Shown: positions 1 through 12,319 of the stretch, piece by piece
Numbering within the stretch: the stretch's first letter is position 1
Layout of the letters: each line of letters opens with the position of its first letter
The notes under the pieces: model-generated
Told to the model about the DNA's origin: nothing
What the model saw: the letters and a program-made list of their open reading frames with translations, nothing else
Database searches by the model: none
NCBI GenBank assembly: GCA_018697195.1
Contig: CM031879.1
Location: forward strand, 47,735,440 to 47,799,439
Direction: 5' to 3'
Length of the DNA: 64,000 nucleotides
Origin: Certhia americana
Lineage: Eukaryota; Chordata; Aves; Passeriformes; Certhiidae
Translations under genes and position numbers: made by a program

Positions 1-264
1 TAATTATTTCTACTTTTATTGCAAAATTGAAATCACCTTCTCTTTCTGTTTCCCTCAGCTTCTGTGTCCAAGTCTGTGCTCTCTTCTTAACACAGAAGGT
101 TTGTCAGTAGTTTTCCAGTTGGGCAACACACTCTCTCACCATGGAGGTTTGCTGCACAGGGTATGGATGCAGGGAGGAGAGCATTGCTGGCAGTATCAGC
201 AAGGTGTGGCTCTCCTTGAGTACAAAACTCTGGACTTTATTACCCCTGAAGGGGTCCCATACTA
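1..264 (+). other. Candidate exon or chance open frame at the left edge
   Basis: One plus-strand frame is open from base 2 to a TAA at 262-264 (about 87 codons). It has no ATG near its start, so if real it continues to the left or begins at a splice acceptor. An acceptor-like site is visible: a C/T-rich tract at 38-55 followed by CAG at 56-58. The codons after it would encode 68 residues with a mixed, non-repetitive composition, including the stretch EGLSVVFQLGNTLSHHGG. A donor-like CAAG/GTGTGG lies near 209-215. I do not recognise the protein. Frames of this length occur by chance many times in 64 kb, so this is only a candidate. Confidence 0.17.
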
Positions 265-3019
265 AACCATGAAAGACATCCTACTTGGAACTAGAATTCT
301 GCCTCCACACTTTATAGTCTCTTGGAGTCTTACCACACCTGCTCCATCACTACTCACTGCATAAATCTAGACAGTTGTGAAACTTGGAGGAATTTTCATC
401 CAAATTACTTAAAAAGGAGAGCCAGGGGCCCAAATAAATCTTCCAGACATGTGCTGAGTTTTGGATTTGGATCAAAATTACCTGCAGTCCATGCACATAT
501 TTAAAAAAGAACCCTAAAGCGGAAGCTGAACTCTATGGGAATCTACCCACCTGTTCTCAAGAAACAGTTATTCAGCAGGCAGTATCATCAATCCATGCAC
601 AGTAGTTACCTGGGCTATGACTGCATGGGAAGAAAGAGGGAAGCTGAGAAGCCTCTTACAATGCTGCTAAAGATGTTTCAGCTGTGTTGTGACGTATCAG
701 GCTGAAAGAAGGTTGAGAGACAATGGCAAGAGAGTAGCAGCTGTGTCAACAGACAACACTTGTATTCAAGGACGCTGAGATTTTCCAACTGGTTGAAATA
801 TATAAATAAGTGGTCTTGATTCACTTCTTCAGTAACAGATGTTCTCTCCTAGGTGATCTATTTATTTAGAGTGACTAGAATTAAGAGCTAAAATTTGGCC
901 ACTGGCTTTTGAAAGGTGTATATTTTCTCTGGAAGACAGTATGGCAGAACAAATGAGGGTATCTGGTATTTTGTGTGTTACAGCCAGTCTCGCTGAGACA
1001 GGATCAGGGAACAACCTAGGTCAGAAGCAGCTCTTGGATACTGCCTGATCCAAGACCCTGCTCAAAGAAGAGCTAGTGTCCAAAGCAGAGCAGGGCTGGG
1101 TTAAACATAAGCCATAACAGGGTGGCTTCTGCTCACCTTCCCCACAGACACACGCATTTCATGCAGGCACAGTGCAGTGCCATGGCTGCTGCCCTGTTTT
1201 GCAAGGAGTGGAAGAGAGCTTGACTTTTCCAGTGAAACTTGGTGAACAGCACAGACAAATGGCAAAATGACAAAGCTTACATACAAGAGAAGATAAATCC
1301 TTTCTCAGAGCTGACCTTGCTAAAAACACAGACATAAGGCAGCCCAAACTGTGATAAATTTCATGTTGCATATACACCCCCAGATGAATCTTTAGACAAT
1401 CTTGACAACAAAGAAAAAACAAAACAAAGAAAAAAAATTAACAAGAGTATCTGCCAAGAAAGTATTTTGAAAACCACAATGCTCTTGGGGAGTAATGAGA
1501 GGGAAGAAAGGCTAAGAGGGACAGGAGGGAAAACAGATCATAATTCCCTAACAGGTAAAGCCCATACTGGCAGCCAGTACTTTCCTCAAAAATGTTACAG
1601 ACCAATCCTGGACTGCCCTTTCAGTGTTTCCTCCCACCAAGGGGAGATGTTTGGCCAGGCTACCTTCATGGCTACCCTCAAACAGATATTTTGGCATTTC
1701 TGCTTTCTGTTCCACAGGTTCAAAGCTGGAGGAGGAGTGACTCAATCTCTTGGGCCTACCCATGTACACAGTCCCACTGAATAAAGGAAGAAAGGGGTGT
1801 TCCTATTTTCCATTTTACAGTGAGCAAATGGAAACTAAAGGAAACTCCACAGCTTTTAGCAGGCTCAGCCTGTCCTCCTGGGTCAGCAGCACAGTGACTT
1901 AAATTCAGGGTCAGTCATGTTATCCTCTTGATGGGATAGTATTAAGACAGTGGATACTTGTACTACTGGACTTGTAGGGAAGACCTGCTGTTAGACAGGT
2001 TAGGAAGATTGATGATAATCTCCTGATGGAGTAACAGATTGGCTCTCTCTGCAAATGTGCAAACTCAAAAGGCTGTTCTTCCTTATGGGTATGCTAGTGA
2101 TTAAAGCATGAAAGTCAAATGTAATTTCTTTCCTGAGAGGGGAGTGTGGTAAGGAGGAAATGCAAAGCTCATAGCAGCCATCTTTAGTGAGGAAGATACT
2201 CTTTTGTGGTTTTTCTTTGTTCTTCTTCCTCAAATTCTCCTACTAATCTAATGTCTCTTTTCCCATGGCTGTTCAATCTATTCATCTTTCTTTACCGCCC
2301 CTTCATGCATCTCAGTAATCCCATGCACCAAATTCAAATCTTGACTGGCCCCATTACCTCCTCAAGGCTCATGGGCTGAAGCCTATTTTGGTTGCTCCTA
2401 AGCCTACCGAATCTATTCTCTCTTCTGCCTTCACATGTGAGATATCATCAGTATTTCTTGGATGCCCCTGCCCACTTTGTGTACAAACCTGTCAATCTCC
2501 CTGACATGGCTCAGTCACAACGCCCCGCTGGAGTTTCCAAACAGCAAGGAAGGCATCCATGAGTAGCAGTGAGAAGAAATGTCAGCCTGGCAGTGGGCTG
2601 CTGGAAATCACATGTGGGAAGGAAAAAGTCAAAGCAGAGCTCAGGGCTGCATGACACTGCAGTCTGAACTGCAGAACTGTTCCTACGCTTATCCAGCAGG
2701 CACCAGCTGTCTCTTGTGGGAGCAATAACACTTCCTTGTCTGCCTGGGCTTATAAACTTGTATCTGTCCCATCACCAGTCTGCTAAGTGACTATTTGAAC
2801 ACTATTTGCTCCCTAGGAATCCTTGCCTCATATTACAGAGAGGTCTCTAGGTGTCATTTGCCAGATGGGAACATTGCACAAACCAGGCTTCTCCCCTATG
2901 GATGAACCAGCATTGAGACTGACTTAACATCAGTGATGCAGATAAATACCACTCGTATTCCAGCCTGCAACCTGCATAATCACTTGGTTTATTGAGCCTG
3001 GGTCAAAGAAGACTGAGGG
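265..3019. other. Unannotated non-coding stretch
   Basis: No convincing gene or high-copy repeat is visible. Open frames here (for example 1467-1784 plus, 1159-1422 minus) have no recognisable domain and overlap each other in opposite strands. At 1811-1925 a short segment beginning CCATTTTACAGTGAGCAAAT recalls the reverse complement of the MIR SINE tail, but the similarity fades after about 40 bases. Confidence 0.6.
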
Positions 3020-3372
3020 GACACCTCACTGCAGTTACAACTTCCTTGTGAGGGGATGAGGAGAGGCAGAGCCTGATCTCTTCTCTGTGGTGACCAGTGA
3101 CAGGGCCCAAGAGAATAACCTGAAATTGTGTCAGGGGAGGTTTAAGTTGGATATCAGGAAAAAAATTCCTCACCCAGAGGGTGTTTGGGCACTGAAACAG
3201 AGTCCCCAGGGAAGTGTTCACAACACCAAGTCTGACAGAGTCCAAGAAGGATTTGGACAATACACTTGGGCACATGGTGGGACTCTTGGGTTGTCCTGTG
3301 CAGGGACAGGAATTGGACTTGATGATCTTTATGAGTCCTTTCCAACTCAGCATATTCTGTGATTCTGTGGTT
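3020..3372 (+). mobile_element. CR1 LINE, 5'-truncated 3' end
   Basis: This is the 3' end of a chicken-repeat-1 (CR1) non-LTR retrotransposon in the plus orientation. It follows the familiar CR1 3' order: a segment of the type CTGATCTCTTCTCTGTGGTG, then CAGGGGAGGTTTAAGTTGGA, then CACCCAGAGGG...GGGCACTGAAACAG, then GGACTTGATGATC, and ends in CATATTCTGTGATTCTGTGG, the degenerate CR1 terminal repeat. It includes only the end of ORF2 or the 3' UTR, and single-base changes are frequent, so it cannot move. 5' truncation is normal for CR1 because reverse transcription starts at the 3' end. The open frames at 3003-3392 minus and 3087-3362 plus are products of this element and not genes. Confidence 0.93.
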
Positions 3373-6300
3373 TTGTAAATGTAAAGATGCACTTGTTTGC
3401 CAAAAGCAAATGCTGATAAGCCAAATGTGGACCTGGGTCATTTCAGGAAAGCTTAGCAAACTTCTGCTATCAGATTTACTGTGTGTAGATGATTTTCTCT
3501 ATGTCTCACCATCATCAAATGAAGACATGCCCATAGCCACACATTAATTTATTTTCAGTCACTCCTTTATCCTACTTAATTTTTCCTGGATGTGCCATAA
3601 AGAAGAACAAAAACAGAAAAGAAAAAGAATGAAAATACTGAAGAAAGATAGTGATAAAAAGAAGGAAGGCAAGCAATTACAGAAGATGTGAAATATTGGA
3701 GCCCATTTTCTCGAAGTTGATTTGGACCTATTTTTGTTAGGACAAAAGCTAACAGCAAAGGAAACAAGACCTACTAAATATGAAATAAAACTCTGGCAAT
3801 TGAATGTCAATGGGCAGTAAAAAAAGTAAGCAAATATGCAGTGATATCTCTGGGTTCATATTAAGTAAAAATACCCTGTAACTACACACATTTCTTATGG
3901 CACTCTGTCTCCCTCTCATGGTATGCCTTTCTTTCTAATCAGAGAAATCCACAAGGGACATAAGGGATCCATTGCTTCTAATGCGGTCTCCCTGGAAGGC
4001 TCAGAAGGGACCAGTATAGTGCCAGCTCTGCAGCCTAGGTTAACACACTGAGATTGTGCCCCAGGTTATGTTGGATCCACCAGCATCTTAACTGCATACA
4101 GGAGGTGCTGCTAGAGGTGCTCTGAGCAGCACCAGGAGCTATTAGCATTGTGTGGGGCACACATCTTCTTTTTCCATGTGCCCTGCAGAATGGTGAAGTC
4201 ATATTCTCCCTACCGAACTGCCGCCACATCTTCAGTACCCCTATTACTCAGGATAAGGATAATGTGATTTTGCACAGCTTTTCTATCTTTTTCAATTAAA
4301 AATAGCAAATGCAACATCAAACGTTTTCATTCCTACTGTTTTTTCCATCCTTTCTTTCCCTGTCTATACTCTACTTTTCTACTTTCTTTTTTCCTCAGGT
4401 AAATCCTGCTCTTTCATCTTCAGTGTCACAACAAGAATCCAAAGTAAAACTGCAGTCAGTGGGCAATGGATGTACAGTATGCAAGGTCTGTAGAACAGAG
4501 TCTCACTTCTACATGTACTTGTTCTATTACAAGCTTTATATCAAAGTTTTAAATGCAACCACATAGGTAAGCCAGTGAATCTGCTAAGCTGAAGATATAA
4601 GGATTCTTTCTTATTTCTCTTTTCTTGAGCATACAGACTTCCCACCAGAGTTATTATACACTTTCCCTGGAGTGGTCTTTCTTCCAGAAGTTCAGGAACA
4701 ACTTCTACATATTTTGAAAAAGGCCCAGTGGAACGTCAAATTTATGTTCCACATGTTAAGGGATAAAGGTATTAATGCAAGTCATTTACGGATTTTGAAC
4801 ATTGAACATTGTTTTTCCATTCTCAATTGAAAAGATGAGCCTAATGTATGTAAAGAGCAGCAACATTTTCCCACTCAAGTTGTATGAATATTTAACTGTA
4901 AGAGGTTTCTTTTTGCCTAATCTGGAAAAGCAGTAGGGGCAGGGGAGAATCTACAAGGACTTGAAACTCCTGAGCATGATCATGCAGTGCATTCACTCAC
5001 AGGATACTCTTCCCACCGATCCCTTGAGAATTATCCCTGGAGATGCAAATCTGCATGCAGGTCTAGGAAGAGCCAGTTGTATGCTGAACACAGAGAGACT
5101 GAGGGAAGTGTAATATGGCAGTTTTACAGTTATCCCAGAACTGCATTGAATATGAAGTGACATTGAATGGGTTATCTGCTGAAATTGCCAATGCTGTATG
5201 ACATCTTAGTACTGCTCAAGATATACTGACCGCATTCACAGAAACAGCCTGTTCCTACCTGTGCTGGCCACTGTCTGGGAAGTGTGGAAATAAGAGCCTC
5301 AGACACCTCTGCTGTTTTACAGAGTTTTTCTTCCTCTTTTCTAATTCCTGTAGCTACCTCTGTAATTTCCATCCTTCTCCTCAAGCCCTGTGAAAGGGAC
5401 CAAAAACTTTGGAAGTATGTCCTGTTAGGTGGTGAAAAACAAGACTCAAAATATAAAATGCATTAGAGAGAGTGTGGAGTTGGAAAACTTCCTTCCCTGT
5501 CAGGCCACAAGCAGCGGTTGTGAAACAACCCTCAGACTCAGATTTTACTGCTGCTTGATGACACTGACAGCTAATGCTGATGACACAGGGGCTGGTAATT
5601 ACTGGACAGCCAGGAGCAAGGCTACTGCTGTGGGCCAAACAATTAACACCTCAGAGGAGTCCAGGGAGCAAGCACGCTTACTGAAGTACCAGGGGACCAG
5701 GAGTTGGTGGCAGTGGCACACACAGACATCACATGAAGCTTGCACAGTCCTTGATAAAGTCTGAAAGATATAATCTTAGGTTTGGCACGTTCGTTTTTTA
5801 ACCATACAAGCTACCTTTGATTTTCCCTGGGTTTTATACCAGCTGATCTGGTTCAGCTGTGACAGTTCATCTTAATTCAAAATACCAGAACTTGTTTTGT
5901 AATGCTGGCCTCTAATTTAATATACTGTTCCCTATCTGATATTAAGTTGCTTATGCCACGCCAGTCTTGTGTCTCTTCTGTGTGTAGCACATTTTCTGAA
6001 GCTCCTTAAATTCAAGTGCCAGACATAACTGTATTCCAGAGACCTCGTTAATATCTGTCCCTTTGCTATTCTACACTTCTGCCTCTATCAAACAAGGTTG
6101 CTGATTGCACAAAACCATTTTATGATTCGTTCTAGTGTTCTAAACTTTTGATTCTGTAACTGAATGGAGGAAACTACAAAGGATAATAGCTTGAAACTAA
6201 TAAAGAAAATATTCTGTCAAAACAGACTTGAAATTTTCTTCTGCACTGAGACAAAACACTCAATAATGATGATTTTATTTAAAACTGAAATGGGAAATGG

Positions 6301-8254
6301 GTAAATAATAAAAATTTTGTTCCACTTTATGTCAAAGCACTCTTCAAGATTAAAACAAACAAAAATCGAATTTTAGTTAAAAATGTTGAATTGAAATATT
6401 TTGATTTTACCCACTCTCCCCCTTTCATAGTTCCTTTATTCATTTTGGCTAAAGCAGTCTGAATATCCAACCTGGATTTGCAAAAAACTTGAGTCATTTT
6501 CAAACTGCAATTTAGTTATCAAATAATTATCCATTTGAGAAAACCCTATGGCTCAGGCTTTGTAAAGAAAGGCTAAACTGGAGACACTAAATTCATGTTT
6601 ATTTATGACAAAAATATCTCCTTGGGATTCTTGGCTGCTGTGGTCAATATGCCACTCTGGGCCTTCTTCACTATTCTTCCTCTGCTGGCTACTTCTGGAT
6701 GAAAGAAAAGGGAAGAATAGTCTTTTAGTGAATTGGATGCTCCTGTTGCACTTCTGATAGCACATTCTCTTTTGTGTTGAAGACCAGGCTGAGTTCTCAA
6801 GCTTCCTTGCTGCTTCTGTTTTACAACCTATCAGTTTCTTTTATTTGTCTCAGCATTAAAAATTATCAAAGTGTTTGGTGCCTTTTTTAAAGGATAAAAG
6901 GGAAATAAACCCTGGAATATAAAGGAAAAAGAATGTTGGGAAGATAGAAATATTCAGTTTAAATGTTATGAGTTTAAGCATTTGATTAAAAACCATCAGA
7001 ACATTCAAAAGGAGATGGGGCTGAGAAGTGGAATGCTAAAAGCAATGGCTTCCATCCATGGTGCTAGTGGGGAAAGAGGCAGGTGCAGGTAGGAATTCAT
7101 CCCTGGAAGGTGACAGGGAACCAGCTGCCTGCCATTAATGTGTGAATGAGACTTCTATGTGCAGCACTGGTGCAGGAAGACTGGGGTGTCTGCAAGCAGT
7201 GCTGGGAGCTCTGCAGCAGGGATTTGGGTTAACAGGGTTAAAGCCTACCTGAAGCAGGATGGGAGTCAGGAGACTGATATACTGTCCTTGTAGACACAAA
7301 AGCACATCTTCCTAAGTATCCTAGTGAGTCTTTTTGTTGTGTGTGTCAGTGTACACAAGGATATAGGCAATGTTTTGATAGATCTGAAAAACATCTGCAG
7401 GTCAAGCTAAAACAGAGATTTGCCTCGGCCTCTGGACCACAGAAGGGTCCCTACCATAACTGGCCAAAGGCTTGATGGTCCCAGTACTTTTTCACAGTAA
7501 CAACTAGTGGGTGTTAAATAGATGGACCAGCACTGATTATCACATGAGATTGGGCACAATCAAATCCTCATAATTGGTTAAGAAGGCTTACATGCTGGAT
7601 TAAACACAAAAGCTTTTTAATTTGTTGATCTGCCTCTAATAATGACCTTAGAGAGATGTGAGGCAGTCTCCAGAGTGGGTGGAATATCTTCTTGGTACCA
7701 GCCTAACATTCAAACAATTAGGCAGATCTAATGCTGGAGTGTACAAGAAAGTTTGGGCATAGTAAACTAGGAGCTGAGCTCTCCCACAATAATGTTCTCA
7801 CAGAGCCATTCCAATTTAACAATTATAAGCTAGGAAGGAGGGCAGGAGGAGGAATTTACTCTCCATTTTGCATCTAAAATTATTTCTCTGCCTTGTCAGG
7901 GTCAGGAGAACACAAAATATATAAAGCACATTGATGTAAGTTTGAGTCTCTAAAGCCCAGTTTGTGAGGACTTAAAAAACAAATATGGCCTTCTCAACCC
8001 ATCTTGTGACAGAATTAAAATAAAGCTTTCCATATTTACTTTCAAAACCAGAAAAAGACTTATTAACTGGCAAAAAGGTAGTACAAATCTGTAAAGAACA
8101 AACCAAGCAAAACCAAAATTATGCTGGGATGCAAGCTGATATTTTAATATAATGGTTGGTCTTCTTTGTAACACTGATTTGTTATCTGCTGTACCATATA
8201 TTTAAGAACTTGAAAATCTTCTATGGTCAAGTAATCAATATATCACATTGATGT

Positions 8255-8255
<1 letters not shown>
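3373..8255. other. Unannotated non-coding stretch
   Basis: No gene or named repeat was recognised. There is a purine-rich patch at about 3598-3690, and the weak exon candidate at 4399-4483 is discussed under rejected items. Base composition is AT-rich, with stops frequent in all frames. It could be intron or intergenic DNA. Confidence 0.55.

Positions 8256-8287
<32 letters not shown>
8256..8287. repeat. Poly(T) run, 32 bases
   Basis: An uninterrupted run of 32 T. It could be the reverse complement of a retroposed poly(A) tail, but no retropseudogene or SINE body is recognisable next to it, and CR1 does not end in poly(A). Simple slippage growth is the more economical reading. Its length is likely to vary between individuals and to be error-prone in sequencing. 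Confidence 0.95.
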
Positions 8288-11054
8288 CTCCAAAATGTTG
8301 AATTTCCATGTTAAATCCTGGAATCACTGCTTTGATATAGCTGCCAAACCTAAATCCAGAGAATAAATAAAGGCTACGAGGGGTAATGGGCTCAGCTGGC
8401 TGCAGTACTGGTGCAGAAAGGCTGACACTGACAACTATTTTGCTGCTTAATTTTCCCTATCAACAAATGGGAGCTACCTTAGCTTATCTAACCCTCAGCA
8501 TAATGCAGTGGTTACACAGGTTAATATTCATTACACATTCAAGGGATGTAAAGTATATCAAGCTCAGGTCTGGAAGCTTCTGGGAACAGCAGCACAACAC
8601 ACAGCAGCAGCAGCAGAACTCCTGGAACCTGCGTTGCTAGGCAGTGTGTCCATATAAATATTAAGTCCTAATGATATATCAGCAACATATGTCTCTGCAT
8701 GTTTAGAATGCATTTGTTTCAGCATACACTTAAGTGCTTTGCTGAACTGAAGCCGTAACTGCTAAATGGTGAATTTGAATGGGAAAATGCCACAGGAGAA
8801 TGGTCTTCAAAGAATAAAATCAAATTATTCTTGGGAATGATAAACAAGCATATATAAAATGAGCCACAAACCCAGTTGTTTTAATGCTATGAGTGGAGTG
8901 CAGATAAAGGATAAGAATGCATCTCTAATGCATCTCTGCTAAATTCAGTGGAAATGAATTTATTGTCCATGAGGATTGCTTAGATCTGGATCTCTTTTCC
9001 CACTGGTAAAAATGATTCAAGGCTCACAGGGCATCAGATGCCCCACTGCTGAGAGCAGCAACAGAAATCCATCCCTTTCTAAGCTAAGAACAGAATGCAG
9101 AGCTGTTAGGATAGGCATCCAAAAGTTTAACCAGTTTGGTCAGGTATAACTAAGGAAAAGTCCGGGGAGATGAGCCTGGCTGCGCATCTCATGGATAATT
9201 AAATATTGTGGGGAAGGTAAATCCCATTTCCTCTTCTATTTCCATTAAATGTTGCTCTACCAAGGTGTGGGGATAGAATGGGGTATGCAGAGCTACTGTT
9301 CAGGATAGGAAAAGGAGGGAAGTAAAAGGCCGTCCCAGATGAAATGGACAAGCAGCAGCAAAATCCTTACTCTGATGTCACTGGCAAAGACCTGTAGAAA
9401 TGGCCTGCACCAAATCACTCTTTCAAATTTGTGAGCAGAAAGGCTAAGTAATATTAAATTACAGTTAGTACTTTTTTCCTAATATGCATTTTAAACTCTT
9501 CTTTCCATCTCTTCAGTCTCTTCCATCCTTTTTTCTCCTTCTCATCAACACGAGAAACTCAAAGAAGGGTGTTGCTACTTCTGAAAATTAATCAGAATAG
9601 AAAGGAGATCTGGTAAAAACAACCCTTACCGTGTCTAACCAGTCCTAAGCTTATTCATTGTTCCAGTCTGAAAATTAATTGCAAAATTTAAATGAAGCAA
9701 AATTAAAAAAAAGATTATTGAGATGACTAAAGTCTCTTCAGGAACCAAAAAAAAAAAAAAATAAAACCTGTAGAAAGTGGGGTTTTGACAGTGATTGAAG
9801 CTGCAAAAATGAAAAAGCTGAAAGGCTCACAGGAAGTTGTTAACTACATCCTAATTACAGTATAAATCTCTATCTCAAGCTTAGTAGGAGGTCAGGGAAA
9901 AAACCTCAAATGCTTATTATTTTGATTAAATACATAGAAAAAAGGGCAGACATCTGATCTTTGTGCTTTTATTGGGCCAGGACAAGGATGTGCAGTGAGA
10001 GCAGTGAATACCTAAGCAGATTGCAATTAGCAGCCAAGGACGGTGCAGTAACTACCTTTAGTGGACTACTCTCCTTGGCCTGCAGCATGACCAGATGTCT
10101 TTAAGCACAGGTGTGCTATAGAATACCTTGCACAAAACTGTTACCTAAATGGGCAAGCAGAAGGCAAGGGAGGTAACACTGATAGTGATAATTGTCAAAA
10201 GTCAGAAGAGCCAGTGACATCTCCCAAGAATGTGGCCAAAATTCCAAGGTGTACTCTTTTAGAGTTGTCTCCCTGCCAACGTGCTTGCCTGTTGAAGCAA
10301 GTGGTAGGAGAACAGATATCAGGCTTACTTGTTCTTAGATCTCAGGCCCTAATGAGTATGAAATAGACAGAGTGGATGACACAGAGTTTTGGAACCGCAT
10401 TGTAAAATCACGTGTCAGGAAGGAATGGAAGTCAGTGAAATGTAGAACTTGCTCCTATGCCTTGAGCAGCAGTCATATTCTGAAATCAGAAAATAATTAG
10501 ATGTTGAAGAGCTTTTTAAAAAATTTTTGAAAGTTATCTAAAATCAATTTATATTAATTTTACTTCCTAGATAACATTTCACTAGAACTTATTTTTACAA
10601 GGCTTTAGCTTTACTTTTTTTTTTTTTTTCACAAAAAAACTGGTCCATTTTTGTAAGACTTCTGCAGAATGTATATTTTCCCTGGAGACTGGCAACAGTA
10701 TTACACATGATTTCTTCTAAGATCGCTAGCAGAATTTGCTCTCAGATCCACTGTATTATGAATTGTCAAACATTTATGCCACTAAAATATATTCATTATA
10801 CTGTATTTTCATGTATCTTTGACCCTACACAGAAGGAACTCCAGGCTGGAGGTGGTAGCTAGGGAAGGACATTTTCTGAAAGGCACTGAAAGACATTGGC
10901 AATGCATGTTTTTCTCTCTCAAATTTCACCTTACATGCATCCTCAATTCAGTCTATCTGCTTTCTGCCTTTTAGAGGGCTCTCCACAACCTTTGCTTATA
11001 TTTCTATTTCTATGGAAACAGTCTTTCTTACTTATTCTGTGGCAAATTTCAAGA
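8288..11054. other. Unannotated stretch with homopolymer runs
   Basis: No gene is recognisable. The stretch contains a short (CAG)5 run at about 8602-8616, an A run at 9747-9761 and a T run at 10615-10629. The open frame at 8386-8640 includes the CAG run and has no known domain. Confidence 0.55.
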
Positions 11055-11300
11055 TGTCGTTTCACATATTTTTCCTTCTTTTTTTATTTTTTTTTTTTAA
11101 ATTTTAGGCCTTCTTTCCTTTGCTTCTTTTCTCTGTTCCTTCTGTGCTTGCCTACCTTCCTTTTCCCTCAAATTTATATGCCTTTATATTTCCTACTCTT
11201 TGTGGCTTCTGAATAATCTGCAACATTTTTTCCTTCCAGTTCTTTTTCTTTCCAGTCTCTTTATATTCTATTTTGTCTTCACCCTTTTTAATGATTCCCT
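11055..11300. repeat. Pyrimidine-rich low-complexity block
   Basis: The plus strand is strongly biased to T and C for about 250 bases, with T runs near 11075-11097 and many CTT, TTCC and TCTT words. This bias explains the Phe/Leu/Ser-rich open frames at 10896-11216 and 11200-11499, which look like membrane proteins only because TTT, CTT and TTC code for hydrophobic residues. No transposon is recognisable. Confidence 0.75.
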
Positions 11301-11967
11301 CTTGTCTCTCAGATGTTTCACCTTTTTCTCCCTACATCATTCATATGACATTTTTTTACTTTTAACATGTTCCCTTCCTAACACATGCATGTGTGTCTTT
11401 CTTAATTTCATCTTCCACATTTCTGTGAGGTCCCAGACATTCAATTCCCTCTGTCCTCAGCCTCACTGCCAGTTTTGGAAAGGGGGAAGACCTTTCTAAA
11501 TTCAGTTGTGAAGCATGTCCCACAGAGATTAATGGGCATGGTTCATGGAGGGGCAAAGGTGCTATGGGCTTCTTGGGGATACCTGTGTAATTCCAAGAGT
11601 TAGTCTAGCAGGTGAGCCTCATGCTCAGTGCTGCAAACTAAAATTTTGCATTAACAAAACTCTAAGATCCTGTGTGTTATGGTGTCATCCTTTCCATTTT
11701 GTTAACAGGAGTGGGTTAATGATGGATATTGTAAACCTTAACATCTTCTCTGAACTCTAGAAAATTTTAGCCCAATCTGCCTCTTCATCTATTCTATTAA
11801 GGGACTTACTCTTATTTATAGTAAGGCGCTTCCAGGGCATTCCTGCAGTTGTTTTGAGACCCTCCTGTAAATGACAGTCATTATCAGTAATGGATAATTA
11901 GGACTTAAATACTCTTGCTGCAATTTCACCCTGCATCCCAGGACATTGCAGGCTATTTCATGAAAGA

Positions 11968-12203
11968 TCATAGTATCACAGAATTATTAAAGTTGGAAAA
12001 GATCTTTTAGATCTTCGAATCCCATGATTAAGCCAGCACTGCAAAGTCCACCATTAAACCATGTCCCTAAGTACCACATCTACACAACTTTTGAATGCTT
12101 CCTGGGATGGTAACACTGTCACTTTACTGGGCAGCCTGTTCCAGTGTTTGGTCACCTTTACAGTGAAGAATGTTTCACTAATATTCAAATATATGATATT
12201 TCA
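11968..12203 (-). mobile_element. CR1 LINE, 3' fragment
   Basis: CR1 3' end in the minus orientation. On the plus strand it begins TCATAGTATCACAGAATTAT, the complement of the CR1 tail. It then passes through AAGTTGGAAAAGATC, CATTAAACCATGTCCCTAAG, the segment around ACATCTACACAAC, and GGGCAGCCTGTTCCAGTG, ending near CACTAATATTCAAAT. The order and spacing match the common avian CR1 3' UTR. It is heavily substituted, so it is an old copy. The open frame at 12061-12246 is derived from it. The element lies about 115 bases upstream of the LTR at 12320. Confidence 0.92.
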
Positions 12204-12319
12204 ATTCGTTCTTTTAGAGCATTCTTTGAGTATACTTACAGTATAGAAAAATTGAGATAATATTAAATGCTTAACTTTCTTTCTACATTATACAGTATTT
12301 TGGAGAGCTCTCTCTTAGC

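Noticed and set aside
1811..1925. Third MIR-like fragment, minus strand
   Set aside because: Only about 40 bases resemble the MIR tail and the rest does not line up, so it was not annotated as an element.
4399..4483. Possible exon after a T-rich tract ending CCTCAG, closing at AAG/GTCTGT
   Set aside because: Only 28 codons. The acceptor overlaps an equally good donor word (CAG/GTAAAT), and the T/C tract is part of a longer pyrimidine patch. There is no protein similarity I can name.
10896..11499. Two plus-strand frames resembling membrane proteins
   Set aside because: Their hydrophobicity comes from a pyrimidine-rich block whose TTT, CTT and TTC codons give Phe and Leu automatically.
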